Of a stretch of DNA of 64,000 bases, positions 30,620-53,235 are shown piece after piece. A program made the position numbers and the translations under genes. The notes below the pieces were generated by a model. The model did no database searches, was not told the DNA's origin, and saw nothing but the letters and a program-made list of their open reading frames with translations. How positions within the stretch are numbered: the stretch's first letter is position 1; the number at the start of each line of letters is the position of its first letter. Source of the DNA: Lineus longissimus (taxonomy: Eukaryota; Nemertea; Pilidiophora; Heteronemertea; Lineidae); contig NC_088326.1 in NCBI RefSeq assembly GCF_910592395.1, forward strand, positions 749,001-813,000. Reading direction: 5' to 3'.

Positions 30620-30793
30620 TGTTCCAGGACCGTTTTCCTTGAAATTTTAGTACGGTGTGAACGTTTCCAATATCTACGAGGACGCCAATTTCCGCACTGA
30701 TCTATTATATACTTCTGTAGTTATTCGTTGAATAAATCGGGAGGTTTACAAATCGATCACTAATGCGATCTCCATTTTGGATCAGGCGATGGT

Positions 30794-30803
30794 GTCACAT
30801 GAC
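30794..30803 (-). promoter_or_regulatory. MiT/TFE (TFEB-type) E-box upstream of NPC1
   Basis: GTCACATGAC, inside TGTCACATGACA, contains TCATGTGA on the minus strand, the M-box bound by MITF/TFE factors. It is one base from the lysosomal CLEAR consensus GTCACGTGAC and lies about 175 bp upstream of the NPC1 ATG. Function is inferred from motif, position and the lysosomal role of the gene. Confidence 0.45.
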
Positions 30804-32085
30804 ACGAAATTAGGTCAAGTGTTGCGTCGAAACAAGCGGGGTTCAAAAATTCGTCTGCTATTTTGAGTGGGCGTGGCACATTCATTCTTTGTTCTGCTAT
30901 TGTTTGGGCTTGAGTTAAAAGGATTGGGCCTTCACCCATTTTCCTTTTAAGCTCTGGGCAAAAATGGGTTTATTGGGGGCACAACCCATCTTGAAGACAT
31001 ATCAGCACATAGTGCATTGGGAAAACAATCTATCTTCGAAGACAGATCGGAGATGGGAGAACAACCCATATTGAAGACAGACGTGTGCTATACTGTTTAC
31101 TGTCAATTACGTCCAAAGCGACCAATTCTGGCTTTAATATGGACGGGTGAGAGAGAGCGCTCAGATGTCTCTTCCCTGTGTACGATGTTGAACCTGTATT
31201 TTAGGATGAAACTCTCCTCAATAAACTCACAACAACGTGTACAAAATGTGCGAAGAAGTAAACAGCGTCAATATTTTCCATATTTGCCGAGACTACTAGT
31301 TACTATCTTCACTAATAGGTAGCAGCTTAGATAATTGACCTGCAACGCACCTGAAACGTTTGGGGTCAACACCATGAGATTAATGCAGCGAGATAAGGGT
31401 CTTACCCAGTAAGTAAGATCGGAGCAAAGAGACGCTGTGGCCGGCAACTGAGGTCCTGTCAAAATCATTGGCCTACCTGAGGCTGATGAGGAAACTCACG
31501 AAACTCTACAGGGTGACCCAGAAAGGTTTTGATCCCTTGCACAATAGAATTCTATTGTCCATTGTGTGAGGGAAATTAAGTCTGGGTCACCCTGTAGTAC
31601 ATGAACTTCTCACCCTGTTCAAAGATATCGGAGCGAAAGTGAAAAACGAGGACATTTCTGTTTTCCACCGCAACGGGCCTGTGTATTTACCGTCGCTCTA
31701 TATTGCGACCTGCAGAAATGACTTTCGGCCAATGAGACAGTAGTGCACAATATCTCTTCTGGATGTGCACTCCCCTTCATTGCTCGCCATGTTGCCAGGG
31801 AGTATACCAAGTCTTTGCTGGATGTGCCATGCCCCTTCGCTATGCGTACTCTGTCTGATATGTGTACTCTCCCAGCGTACTGCACCATGTTTCTACATGG
31901 TGGACCTTGTCTCCACCCTTAGGAAAAATATGTCTCATTTTCACATGGTGAATACTGATCATTTTCATCAAGGGATCAAACCCTCAATCCTAAGATGCGA
32001 CTGACAATTAACCGCCGGCCTTGGGCCGAGTACTTATTATGGAGGTAGTGCCAGTGTTGGCCCGAGCTTCAGGATGACTGACAGC
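30804..32085. other. Intergenic DNA between NPC1 and the tubulin cluster
   Basis: Contains an 86-bp mariner-type MITE (31509-31594) and a copy of the 17.46-kb dispersed repeat (31275-31355). No gene was recognised. Confidence 0.5.
31507..31596. mobile_element. 86-bp Tc1/mariner-type MITE with TA target duplication
   Basis: CAGGGTGACCCAGA at 31509 and its complement TCTGGGTCACCCTG ending at 31594 are perfect 14-bp terminal inverted repeats, flanked on both sides by TA. The interior is a near-palindrome around GAATTC. TA duplication and CAGGGTG-type ends are typical of the mariner superfamily. Confidence 0.85.
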
Positions 32086-32089
32086 CAGT

Positions 32090-35719
<3,630 letters not shown>

Positions 35720-35720
<1 letters not shown>

Positions 35721-36196
35721 TGAATCTAGACTCAGTCGGTTTTGCGATCAAAGCCGCCGGTATTGAAGACGAAAAACATTTCCTCTTTAAATGTCCGTTA
35801 CTGTCATCCCAATGGTGGAGGCGAGCCTGTTCCCCTTGTGGATTCCACCTGAAAAAACGGACCGACTTGGAAAGGTTTCACCGTCCACCCCGAGGTAGAC
35901 TCCCGGGGCTGTCGATTGCAACATCAGAATTGGATCTCCTTATGGTGGGGAACGAGGCCGGTCTACTGCATCCGGAGTGTAAGTTCTCCAAGCGAACCAA
36001 GTTACGGCACCTTCACATGCTCATGATTGTGTGCACTCCCAAAGCAGTGGTGTTATTCAAATGCATTTCCAATTCGTACACTCCGGACGCAAAGCACCGG
36101 CCTCGTCCCTCACAAATAGGACGACTAGATGAACGGCCTGGGGAGTACAGCTCATCCTACTTCATGCTAGTAAATGTTCGGGACAACTCCGTCTGA
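35720..36196 (+). pseudogene. Fragment of a non-LTR retrotransposon reverse transcriptase end
   Basis: A 158-codon open frame begins with GIEDEKHFLFKCPLLSSQ, which matches the pattern (EDE.HFLL.CP.Y) found near the C-terminus of many non-LTR retrotransposon polyproteins. Downstream the frame runs through an inverted pair of a dispersed family (ACGAGGCCGGTCYACTGCRT at about 35950, its complement at about 36080-36105), so the later part is not conserved coding sequence. It lies between tubulin genes A and B. Confidence 0.5.
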
Positions 36197-36640
36197 CAGT
36201 GGGCATGGTGCCGTCGAAGTTGATAACTTCTCGTCTGGGTTCCTGACCCTACTCTCACTCCAGACTGAGGCGGAGGGACAAGGCAAGATAGCCAGACATC
36301 GTGATCCATACTTCGGCGCAGTGATAGTATGCTTCATTACTATGTCTGCTTCGGAGATCGATCGTGATCAGGAGTCTAGTGCAGGTACCAAATAAAGAGC
36401 CAAAAACATTATTTGTTTGTTAAACGTTTGTCTAATTCACCACGAGTTCAACATGTGTAGAAAATATTTAATCTTTACAGAGTCAAATATATTCAAATAA
36501 AAACAAGAATATAAAAACGTCAATAACATCTTTCGTTTGTCATTGTAACTTCTAGGTGCGCCACACGTTTTTACTGTCCAATGTGGGGCGGCTCATTATA
36601 GGTTAATCTCCACAAGGGGGTGTTGCATGTCCTCTTAGCA

Positions 36641-36654
36641 GTTGCCATGGAAAC
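36641..36654. promoter_or_regulatory. RFX X-box-like motif near tubulin gene B
   Basis: GTTGCCATGGAAAC fits the RFX X-box consensus GTHNYYATRRNAAC. It is in the 3' flank of gene B; the matching site of gene A (32517-32530, GTTGCCAAGGAAAC) is altered. Function unknown. Confidence 0.3.
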
Positions 36655-36967
36655 TATACAACTACCCCTTGTGGAGGTAGAAAAGTTCAGTACAATATTT
36701 GATGCGAGTCACGTTCGTAGTCTTTTTTAACACCGAAATGGACGGACTTCAACAGATGCATCTTCAGGGTCGGTGGGGCCCATTTCACAAGTTCAATCAC
36801 CAATTCATTTCACTGTCATTTATATCCAATAGAATATATAAGCGATCCAAAACGGGTGAAATGAACAACACCTTTCTCTTATCAAAAAAGTTCTAATCAT
36901 GGTTTCAGACTTGAAAAGGTCTGGTGGTATGGGAATGTCTTGTTCGTGGTGCAGTTTCGGAGACTTC

Positions 36968-39921
<2,954 letters not shown>

Positions 39922-41271
39922 GTTGATGATTTGATGAATCGAGCAGACGAAAATGAAAAGATTGATTGGAAATTTAAAGCCTCACACAACGACGCTGACG
40001 AGCCAAGGCGAGGTCATAAAGTGTCCGTAGTAACGGCTCCGGCGCCCTATATCAGATAGGGGAGGAGCTACGGCAGCGATGCTGCAAGCTCATTGGTAGT
40101 GGTAGGTAAACGCGGGTAATGCGGATAGCTAAACCTCAGACAAGGAGTGTTCTGTGTATACGTGTGTATACAGAAGATGTATTAATAGGATTTGGGGCAC
40201 GAGGTTTAAGTGCATTATGCAAATAAGACCAATTTCAACAGTATTTTACAGATCCACTAAGCTGCTTGTGTAGAAATGAAACCAGCTTAGGGTGAAAAGA
40301 TTCATCGTGTTGTGTAATCACATCTACAGCCCATAATCATATGTAGTGCATTGAGCAGTACTTTGTCTTGGATGCCAACTCATACCCTGAAATAGAAATG
40401 TCGTGACATACTGCGAATTGCGCATGCCAACGCATTAACCCTTTAGGGCCATGATCTCCTGTTTTTAGACTGGTGTGTTGTTTTATTGAGTATTTTGGAT
40501 TACAGCCAGTAACATCTCCAGATACTTACACAAAGTAGGCTATTATTACATCTCCGTGTATGGGATATTGACACACAAGGCTAGCTATCGCAATGACGGA
40601 GAGTACCCCACACTCCGCATGCAGTGGTATCGGCATCATCTCTCCTCAAAGTTTAATATGAGAAAATCACTGGGGTTCATGGGCTACTCAGGCCTCACGA
40701 GTCCAGCCTGCCTGGGGCAGTACTCTATGCCGACCCGATGCTTGAATTGATTTTTTAACTTTTTTTGTCGCATACCACATTTCATAATCCCCGACTGCCA
40801 TAATGAGACCAACTATAATTCATTCTGACCATCAGATGTCCGCCCAGTGCGGGTCGGCGGAGTGGATCCAAAGCTTGAGGGTCAAGATGACTATAATTAG
40901 AAATGCGCTATTTGTGTTTACGTGGCGATACGAATGACTGTGCAAACTGGATAAGCCAACAGCTATTCGTATTTGAGGTATGAGTAAGTCTATAGGCCTA
41001 CCAGATTAAATTGGATAGGAAAAATGTTGTCAATACAACAGATTTGGACATGTCAGGGGCAAAGTTTGCGAACATTCTTCAAGTGTGGAAGAGAACATCA
41101 CAACAAATTAAATAAACGCCATAATTTAAAGATTAAACATTCACACCAAAATTCAAATCGAAACACCAATTTTTCAATGTGTTTATACATTCATTACTGT
41201 TCAACGCGAAATCTTTTGTTAAGCCCGATTAAAAAACCCATGGAACCCTTGTCTTTCATCTTTCGTAAAGG

Positions 41272-41396
41272 AACGCGGCGTTTTCTACAAGATCACTTCG
41301 CTCACGGTGGAAGTTATCCACCGTGTGGCTACCATGTTAGCTTTTTGGGAGGGCCAGTTCCCCCTCGTGGGTGATTAAAGCTAAACGGGCCGCGTT
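41272..41396. other. Three-stem palindromic element
   Basis: Outer arms AACGCGGC (41272-41279) and GCCGCGTT (41389-41396) are perfect complements. Inside are a hairpin CACGGTGG/CCACCGTG (41303-41325, 7-nt loop) and a second stem TTAGCTTT/AAAGCTAA (41337-41344 with 41377-41384). Together they form a closed three-way junction on either strand. It is either a small transposon or a structured RNA; no coding frame. Confidence 0.7.
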
Positions 41397-42023
41397 AAAA
41401 ACAACAACAATATTATTCACTTCGCTCTTTCGCGGTCCATCTGGCCCACGAGTGCAGTCGGAGCAGGGCCGTAATTACCGTCACGTCATTCGTACGTTTG
41501 CGCTCCTCGTCGGGGTTGCGAAACCTGCCTACTACCAGTATTAATGCAGATTCCGGACCATCCATACATTCCGGACACAATGGACCGGCCTCGTTCAGTA
41601 TGAATCGGATAACGAAATGGACTGCCGGGGAATCTAAGACGATTCTGTGTGACTGGTTCCACACAATTCACATCTTTTTTTCAAATCCCTATCTCATATC
41701 TTCGTGACCCATTTATAACAATGGAAGCACTCAAACTTCTGATATATTTCGAGGACTCAAGCAGGCGAAATGCGAATCACAGAGGGAATATACCCTTTAA
41801 AAATATGCTACTGGCGACTACATCAAAAATCATTTCATGAGAAATCAGATCACAAATGCATTGATCAAACTTTAAAAATTCACCACTTTTCTATAAGGAA
41901 GCATCATTTGTTGAACCCGAATACCCATGGTGTTAGGTTTTACATAACCCATGAACTACATGCAGTCATCCACATATAGAAGATTGAAAAGATGTTCATG
42001 ATGTGTCTTTATTAGTGTTCTTT

Positions 42024-42079
42024 CTTTTTGGGCAAGCCTGTTCCCCCTTGTGGGTTATCAAAGCTTAACAGGCTTATTT
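42024..42079. repeat. Partial relative of the 41.3-kb structured element
   Basis: TTTTTGGGCAAGCCTGTTCC and the following CCCTTGTGGGTTATCAAAGC parallel the second stem of the 41272-41396 element, with its own perfect arms AAGCCTGTT (42034-42042) and AACAGGCTT (42067-42075). The arm sequences differ while pairing is kept. Confidence 0.6.
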
Positions 42080-42699
42080 TCAACTGTGAAACGGACCGAC
42101 CAGTAATGTCTCTCCGTCCTCATTCTATACACCCAAGACCAACACTTGGCGTGAGGGGAGGAGCTTATGACTGAGGCTGATGCTCCGTCCCCTCCTCAAG
42201 AAGCTCCTGACTATTTCTTCTTTAGCCTCAGAGATGTTCGAGGAACCGAGATTCACCAAGAATGAATTCTCTGAAGCTTGGTAGTTTATCCAGGGCATAA
42301 GCTCGGTCACAAGTGCCGAGTAACAGGACCTGCAGGGCGGGAACAGCGAATGTAAACCTCATATTTCCTCAGCACAAGTTACTGTTCAGTCCATTTTGGT
42401 TTGTCCTCCTGATTGGGCGACAGGACGAGGCCATTGTAACAGTAACAAATGCCCCCCTGGAAAAAGTGTCCGGCCCTATTGTATTCTGCAATATGGTTCT
42501 ATAGAGACCATGACCGTCAATAGCTCAGAGATTGAAGCGCATAATAGAATCCTTTGTTTCCCGGGCATTCTATCCTAGGACATTTTAAACTTCCTCACCG
42601 GTCTGCTGACGGAACAGTGGAATTACCACTGGTTCCCCACGAATGATTTACAGAAAGAACAAAGCAAAATAAGTAACGCCATCTTTTTAAGTTATTCAT

Positions 42700-42705
42700 T
42701 TTATT
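42700..42705 (-). terminator. Candidate poly(A) signal of tubulin gene C
   Basis: TTTATT reads AATAAA on the minus strand, about 290 bp past the gene C stop codon, a normal distance for a tubulin 3' UTR. Confidence 0.45.
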
Positions 42706-42993
42706 TCATCTTCGACCACACTTCAACTTATTAAATAATCGTCCAAAATAATTTAACTACAATATTGTCAGCGAGGGTTAAAAAAACGTTCACAAGTTCC
42801 TCTCACCACTCTACCTTGATCCAAGGGCCTCTCAATTCCATCTGGACTAGGAGTGTGACACCCTGGAAACGAGGTATACATGTAGTTGAGTTTGTTTTCC
42901 ATGTTGGATCAGTTTTTTAGGAATGTTTTTTGTAATGCTAGTCACGTGATATGTTGTTGTTTCGTTGATAGTGGGTCACCAAGAGGGCCGTGT

Positions 42994-46788
<3,795 letters not shown>

Positions 46789-46920
46789 TTTTGGTGATTA
46801 AATTTGGCAGAGTCTTGGCAAAAAAGGCTTTGAAATTTAAACCTCACGGGTGACTTGTGAAGAGTCTGAGCAAGGGTAAATCAATGGCGATTTCGGAGCA
46901 ACAGCCGTTTAAATATTAGT

Positions 46921-46957
46921 GGGCGGGGCTTACTCTATCATCTACCATTCTGATTGG
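46921..46957 (-). promoter_or_regulatory. GC box and CCAAT box upstream of tubulin gene C
   Basis: GGGCGGGGC at 46921-46929 and ATTGG at 46953-46957 (CCAAT on the minus strand) lie 133-170 bp upstream of the ATG, a normal promoter-proximal arrangement. Confidence 0.5.
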
Positions 46958-47049
46958 TTGAGAATGGCACCATTCTGATAGTTAGAACGCTTTCGAGATA
47001 CCTGACCTGGCGACTATCATGTATATAGAGTCTTAGACTGCTGCACACC

Positions 47050-47366
47050 TTTTTTAGACGAACAGATCCGCAGGATATTCTGGCCAAGAAAGATCACCAA
47101 CAAGGCTTGAGATCAGGCGAAGGAGATTCCGATGGCTAGGTCATGTGCTGAGAATGCAACCAGATTGCATACCGAAGCAAGCTCTCAGATGGACCCCACA
47201 AGGAATACGGAAACGTGGACGGCCAAAGAACACCTGGCGCCGCACGGTGACGAAAGAGCCTGTCTTGGGACACAGCAATAAGAGTGGCCAAGAACAAGGG
47301 AAGATGGCTAGAAATGGTGAAGGCCTTGTGCCCCAGCACCAGGGACGAAGAGGACTTAGTAAGTAA
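47050..47366 (+). pseudogene. Truncated non-LTR retrotransposon reverse-transcriptase terminus
   Basis: The frame reads RRRRFRWLGHVLRMQPDCIP, then QALRWTPQGIRKRGRPKNTW and RRTV. This WLGHVLRM..GKRKRGRPK.TWRRT pattern is the standard C-terminal signature of many animal non-LTR retrotransposon polyproteins. Everything upstream (endonuclease, polymerase core) is missing, so this is a dead 5'-truncated copy. A GGCCGGTCCACTGCGTCCGG repeat core follows at about 47382. Confidence 0.85.
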
Positions 47367-47687
47367 GTATTGGTGAGGAACGAGGCCGGTCCACTGCGTC
47401 CGGAGTGTAGGCCTAAGAAGTCTAGCCATGATGGACTAACATCCGGAATATAAAGCAAAGTAACGCTTGGACCTTCGAGTCGGTCATGGGAACCCAATCC
47501 CGTTTAGGCTACTGACGAGAAAGGTTCACTGGACCTTAGAGAAGTCTGGTTACTCTGGACATTTGAAAATCCCCTAAACACTCACTCCCCGCTGCGCATA
47601 AATGTAACTCTGACGTTTCTGAAATGCAAAATGTCAACGACTCAACGCGCTGTGACAGCACGTGCTTTGTCGCAATCTATCAATTGA

Positions 47688-47943
47688 AACAGTCTTCGGG
47701 CGATTAAGGCTAAACCAGAATTGATCAAAGTAACGACAATTTTGATAACAACAGGGCGCCGGGCCAAATGTCCAATTTACATGCACCCACTGAAATTGTC
47801 ACACAGTCAGTCGGTCGAGTGAGACAGGCTTTGCAATAATGATCACCATTGACGAAGCTTGGAGAATGGCTTCGTCGTTGTTGTTATCAAAATTTGATCA
47901 ATTCCGGTTAAGCCTCAATCGCCCGAAGACTGTTTCAAGTGGT
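47688..47943. mobile_element. Nested palindromic element
   Basis: The outer arms (about 47690-47752 and 47880-47942) are inverted copies sharing GAAACAGTCTTCGGGCGATT and ATTTTGATAACAAC. Between them lies about 120 bp resembling the left half of the 17.2-kb foldback (GGGCGCCGGGCCAAATGTCC). The order suggests one element inserted in, or captured by, another. Confidence 0.75.
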
Positions 47944-48366
47944 TTCTCGGCCGACGGACAAAGCCTAACCTAGAAGTTCTACAAGAAAGAAGCTGAAGAG
48001 GACACTGAATTAAGGAAAGGCAATGGAGCTTATGAAATGATAGCAGAAATGTTCTTGCTGGATTAACAACTTTGAAGGGATATAGTACGATTGCACTGCA
48101 GCCAGGCAGCGCATCATCCCAAGGAAATCAGGGATCCATGTTCCCTCCCCAGCCTCGTGCAGCACATAGACTACATGCCTAATTTCAGATGAAATGAGCC
48201 TGGTTATTTGGTCAGACAATGTGTTTTGTCTAATTTGGCTTCCTAGTATCTCCACCAGCAGAGCGGAAGTTGAATTCGACCACCAAAATGAAATGCACAA
48301 CTGCAGCCAGTTCAAGAACTTTGACAAAAAACAACACAAGACGATACATACAATCCAGTCATTACG

Positions 48367-48372
48367 TTTATT
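48367..48372 (-). terminator. Candidate poly(A) signal of KIF13B
   Basis: TTTATT reads AATAAA on the minus strand and is followed by the same GT-rich CTTGTGTTGTTTT tract seen past the NPC1 candidate signal. Use would give KIF13B a 3' UTR of about 5.3 kb. Confidence 0.35.
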
Positions 48373-50193
48373 CATAACTTAATATCATCATAACTTTACA
48401 CATCTTTGCTCCTGTATCTTATGGGGTCAAAGGGTTACAGAAAGGGTGAGGTTAAAGGTCACGGCTATTCCAATCAACAAACAGCCTCCCGGAACAGTGG
48501 CTGTTCCATTTGATAGCCAACACCCAATTGTGTTAAACATGTCCGAACGCCTCTCAACTACCTCAGTGCCCCTTTAAGAATAAAGGAAGATCAATTACCT
48601 CTTTTAATTGATTAATTACCAATCAATTGCCATAATTAGCGACCAATTAACTTAATATTACAATAATCATTATATTCTCCCCGCTAGGTTCAACACACTT
48701 AAAATCCGATCTTGAGGTTTTGTAAAAATTTCACAATAATCACTTTTTGTTGACTATATACTTACATACAACAATGTACATTTGTATATATTTCACTTCA
48801 CCCTATCTAGAATGCTGAATCTGTACAACGTTGTGTACATGATGTACAGTTCACTCAGGTCTTAGAACTTGAAGTACTAAGAGAAAACTCTACAGTTAAC
48901 CACTAAACATCGCGAAAATGGTCAAGGTAAATTTCACCACAAAATCAATAGGTGTCGCCACCAGTCTTGCCCACTATCACAATACAACTGGGCACGTACA
49001 ACTTGGTACAACTGCATTTTACTAGTACAGGAATTAGAGTACGCAGCTGAAGATATTCTCAATGGTAGAACTGAACAAGCCCAATCAGCCTCCAATAGAC
49101 TCTCTTACACTCATAGTAGCCTCCGTTCAATGCGGGTTAAATTTCTCGTAGGATAAGACCAATGAAGACCTGTAGAAGGACTGAACATCATGGACAGACG
49201 ACGACCTCCAGATGGGTGACACAGACTCTGATTAACTGACTATTTTCACTGTTGCATCTGGGACTGAAGGTAATCTCTAATTTTTTTATTTTCAAATCAA
49301 TACATCAGACTTTGCTTGAAATATAACGGACAAAAATAATCAACTTTACAACCAGTGATCTTCTTAAGGGGGTTTAGGAATTATTACACTGTACTTTCAC
49401 AAGTGGCACTGGCTTTGGTTGTGACCTTGTGCAAGTCACTTTTCAGTCAACATTAGTAGTAAACATCCTCACAAAGAGCAGTGAGATGGCATCTTCAATG
49501 GCCTTATTGTGAACCCAACTGCATTCAAACATTGCGTACCATCACATGGGGTCACTTTGAACACCACAAAGAAAGAAATGTTGTGATGCGAAACTGTAGC
49601 CAGGTGTTCAAAGTCCCCCCATGTGACGGCATCACTATAAGCAAACAGTGAAGATAACCTCGAGTAATTTCAGCCCAGATGCAATATTTTCACGGACATT
49701 TACATATTTTTCATTGGGACAAAACTGACGCTGACGACCATGGCCTGTCTACTATAAACAGTGATATAAAATGACAACTACTAGGATTAACTGCACCATA
49801 TTACAAAGCAGGCGAAACACATCTTCTTCCTCGGCCTGTTTTTTCTGCAATATCAAAATGTAGCACTTTTGATTTCATATAATTCTTTAAAACAATTTCA
49901 ATAAAGCACAGAGAAAGCTTGAAGCATTCAGGAGCAAAGGAACTATTTCAACAGAAATATCAGAGGTTTGGTCAACTTGTCACACTTTTGATTCTAGTAT
50001 CCATCATTTTTTCTACAATTTTGTGACCCATGTTAAGCAAGTAAGTCACGAAACTGGACAGTTTCTCACATAGCAACAATACCAATATCGGCCTTAGCAA
50101 CCACAACAATCTTACAGCTGAATGCAGTCAAAGAAACTATAGTTTTCATTATGGCTGTAGCCATATTTCAGCTGCAACCATGGCAACAAGTAT

Positions 50194-50207
50194 GTTGCCA
50201 TAGCAAC
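50194..50207. promoter_or_regulatory. RFX X-box-like motif
   Basis: GTTGCCATAGCAAC fits the RFX X-box consensus. Related half-sites (CCATGGCAAC, CCATAGCAAC) cluster within about 50 bp on both sides. Confidence 0.3.
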
Positions 50208-53200
50208 CATTGTTTCAGCCATAGCAACACCTTGTGAAGCATTTCTGAAATCCAAAACAAGATTCAACAGAATTTTGCACAGTTTATACAGATAAAAATA
50301 ATCACAGAAGTAAGTCCACAGACTTGGTAACAGAGTGTAGTATAATAAACAAAAGCACAATCAATTTGATTGTCTTGCAAACAAAAGAGCATCTAATTAC
50401 AAACCTAAACATGGAAGGCAATATTGGGCACAGGGGCCGAGATTTGTCCAAAAAACTTGACAATACTTCAACATTTGAATCATTTCATCTTCACTTGGAA
50501 GTGGTTTGTGTACATTAGTTACAGTGAAAAGTAGCACGTGGCCAAGGATAGTAAAGAACATCAATTCTTGATGTGACCTTCACTTCGTCCAAACATTTGA
50601 AAAGACCTTCTCCACAAAAAAATAATTGTAACTTGGCAAATGAATTCAATGGAACTTGAGGAATGTTTGGAGGAAAATCCTTGTCAGAAATGACAATTGA
50701 ACTATTCATTACAAATACATTTACCACAGAAATATCAGTCAACTAAGGAATTTTCAGAGCCAATTTCCAATTCTGCTATCGGAACATTCAACAGCAGTAC
50801 ATAAAGCCAAGAATGTATATTTGGGATGTGAAACAATTCACAAGTTACCATGGTTACATAATCAATATCACAATCTCAATATCGCAACACAGGAAGGACA
50901 ACATCCATACCAACGACGCACCAATTGGGTTATGGAAGCATAAGAGGTTAACGACTATGCCACCTATCAACCATCACTTGAACTACCACTCATAAAATCA
51001 TACGAACATGGCATGGCGAGAAAGTTCACAAGAAAGTTAAAGCAACATTCTGTAACAAGCAGTTTCTTACATCCAAAACAGTCTTTTACTAAAAGCCAGG
51101 CTTGTTTGGAAGAAGGAACTTGTACACCTAGAAGTGTTTTCAATTGGTGTGAAATCAAAATTCAATGCGTATTTACATAAAGGAAAATCTCTCACTTTTG
51201 AACAAACGAACCTGGCTGTAAAGACTGCTCCGTTCCTTACAGAGTGACTTCCAAGCTGTTGAGCAAAAGACCTCATTGTCTCTTCCTGTTTGTTTACTGC
51301 CTGAACGTACCTCATGAGAGGTGACAAGGCCTAAGTACTTCATGATCTCACAGCCCTGGGTCACACCCTCAGGGTAGTCTCGAAATGAACCACACAGGAG
51401 ATGACTCCACTGCGCTCCTCAAATGTTCAGGTCTTCGAAATACGAAGGAACGTCACTTCAGGATGAATCAAGATAAACTAATCCATCCTCACCGCCCTAT
51501 TTTGATCTAATACTGACACAAATCAGCAAAATATACATCCAGAGCATGATATCAATTTGAAGTGGACTATAACAATGTATAGCACTTGTATTTTCATCAA
51601 TAACGGTACATTTTTTATAAACAGACAATAACACAGAAAATGTTACACGATCTGTACAAACTGGTTATATTCGGTCGAGACGAATATTCAAGATCATGTG
51701 AGTTGTTTTTTCATTACCAAAAGACTTTGACCTGCTGTAAAAGTGGCATTTTCGCAGAGTATGAGATTTCGCTTGCACCAGAATCCAGCTTCAGTCTCGA
51801 TTGGCAAGAACAGGTATAAAATGCAAGCTTGAAGCGGAATCAAAGAGTACAGATGCAAATGCACTTCTGCTGTCTCTTTCATGGTTTTTACAACAAAATG
51901 ACATCTTATTACAGGATTTTCTATGGGAGGTCTTCCATTGAAACGGTTTGGTTTACGGAACTATGAATGATACTATCGGCCTGCGACAACATTTAAACAG
52001 GAGCACACTTACAGCAGGCAAAAGTGTCAAAAGCTTATCCAGGATAACGTACGGAACACAACTATACACTCATGCTCGTTCAAAAATGAACACCGCAGAA
52101 GACTCAAGACTATAACAAATGGCAATTTACAATGAGGACCGATGTGATTTATAAGCCAACAGCACAGAAATATCTAACAAAATATTCACTAGCCTACAAG
52201 CCCGAGGCTATTCCATCATTCACTGCCACCTGAGTAGCAATACGTGTCAACCTCAGTGCAAGAATCAACTGTACATTTCCATGTACATTGCTCAATGTTA
52301 TTCTGATCAATGGGAGTTTAAAGGTATTCAAGTTGCTTCAATACTGAATATCAATGCACCATGTCTGTTCTAGGTCTAGCCCATTCAATAGAAGAAAATG
52401 CTCAACTGGAATCGCACCCTTAGTGCAGATCGGCAACCCATTTTGGAGATTCCAAGGTGAATACTCAAAACTAACTCTTTCATTTGAGATTGAGGATAGT
52501 TTTAATGGTAAATATCATTCCTCAATATTCAGCCATCCTTGATAATGATGGAATGAGCAAGTTCTCAGAAAATGCAATTCATAATTACCGGTTATGATAT
52601 CAGATTGAAGATGAAGAGTTACGTTAATCAAGACAAAAAGCTAATCTACAAGTGATTCAAGATAATCCAATAACCCTTTGTGACCCAAAATCTGCAAAGA
52701 TAAATATCTCCAACAGAGCTTCATCGACCTTTTATTGCATTTAGCAGTGCAACTATTTTAGAGACTAGTTTCCAAATGTCTCACTAGAGGGAATATGAAC
52801 ATCAGTTGTGCCTAAGAGAGACCCCATCCAGGCATTGTGGTTGTGACATTGTCCTAAAATGGCCGATTAGGATGAATGAAAACTACAATCAAACACCACA
52901 TAAGTCAATACTGATCATTGTATCCCTCTAGTGAGAAGATCTGGAACTAATCCATGCAGTTATGTATCCAGTGGCAGTGCATGGTTACTACAAGAATGTA
53001 CAGTCATGGTACAGCCTGCCTCAGTTTTCCAAATCCATTAGTTTATTGTTTATGGGCATGTGTGGCAACATAGCGCTATACCTTGAAGTGAACAAAACTG
53101 TCGAAATCTGCTTTAATAGTAGTTTCTGATACGTATTGTCAAAGAAGCAATATTTTCGTTAATCAGAAAACGGAGGCAGACGACCTTAGCGAAAACTACA

Positions 53201-53235
53201 AAAAGTATCACAATTAGGTCAAGGTCATCCAGCAT

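Larger units (their letters stand above)
40321..42699. other. Repeat-rich spacer between tubulin genes B and C
   Basis: Holds the multi-hairpin element at 41272-41396, its partial relative at about 42020-42080, and a copy of the GGCCGGTCCA family at about 41560-41600. No gene was recognised. A minus-strand open frame at 41413-41664 runs through the repeat and is not supported as a gene. Confidence 0.5.

Noticed and set aside
41413-41664. Minus-strand 83-codon frame (ALLRLHSWARWTAKE) as a gene
   Set aside because: It runs through the dispersed GGCCGGTCCA repeat and has no start or splice context; most likely transposon sequence.
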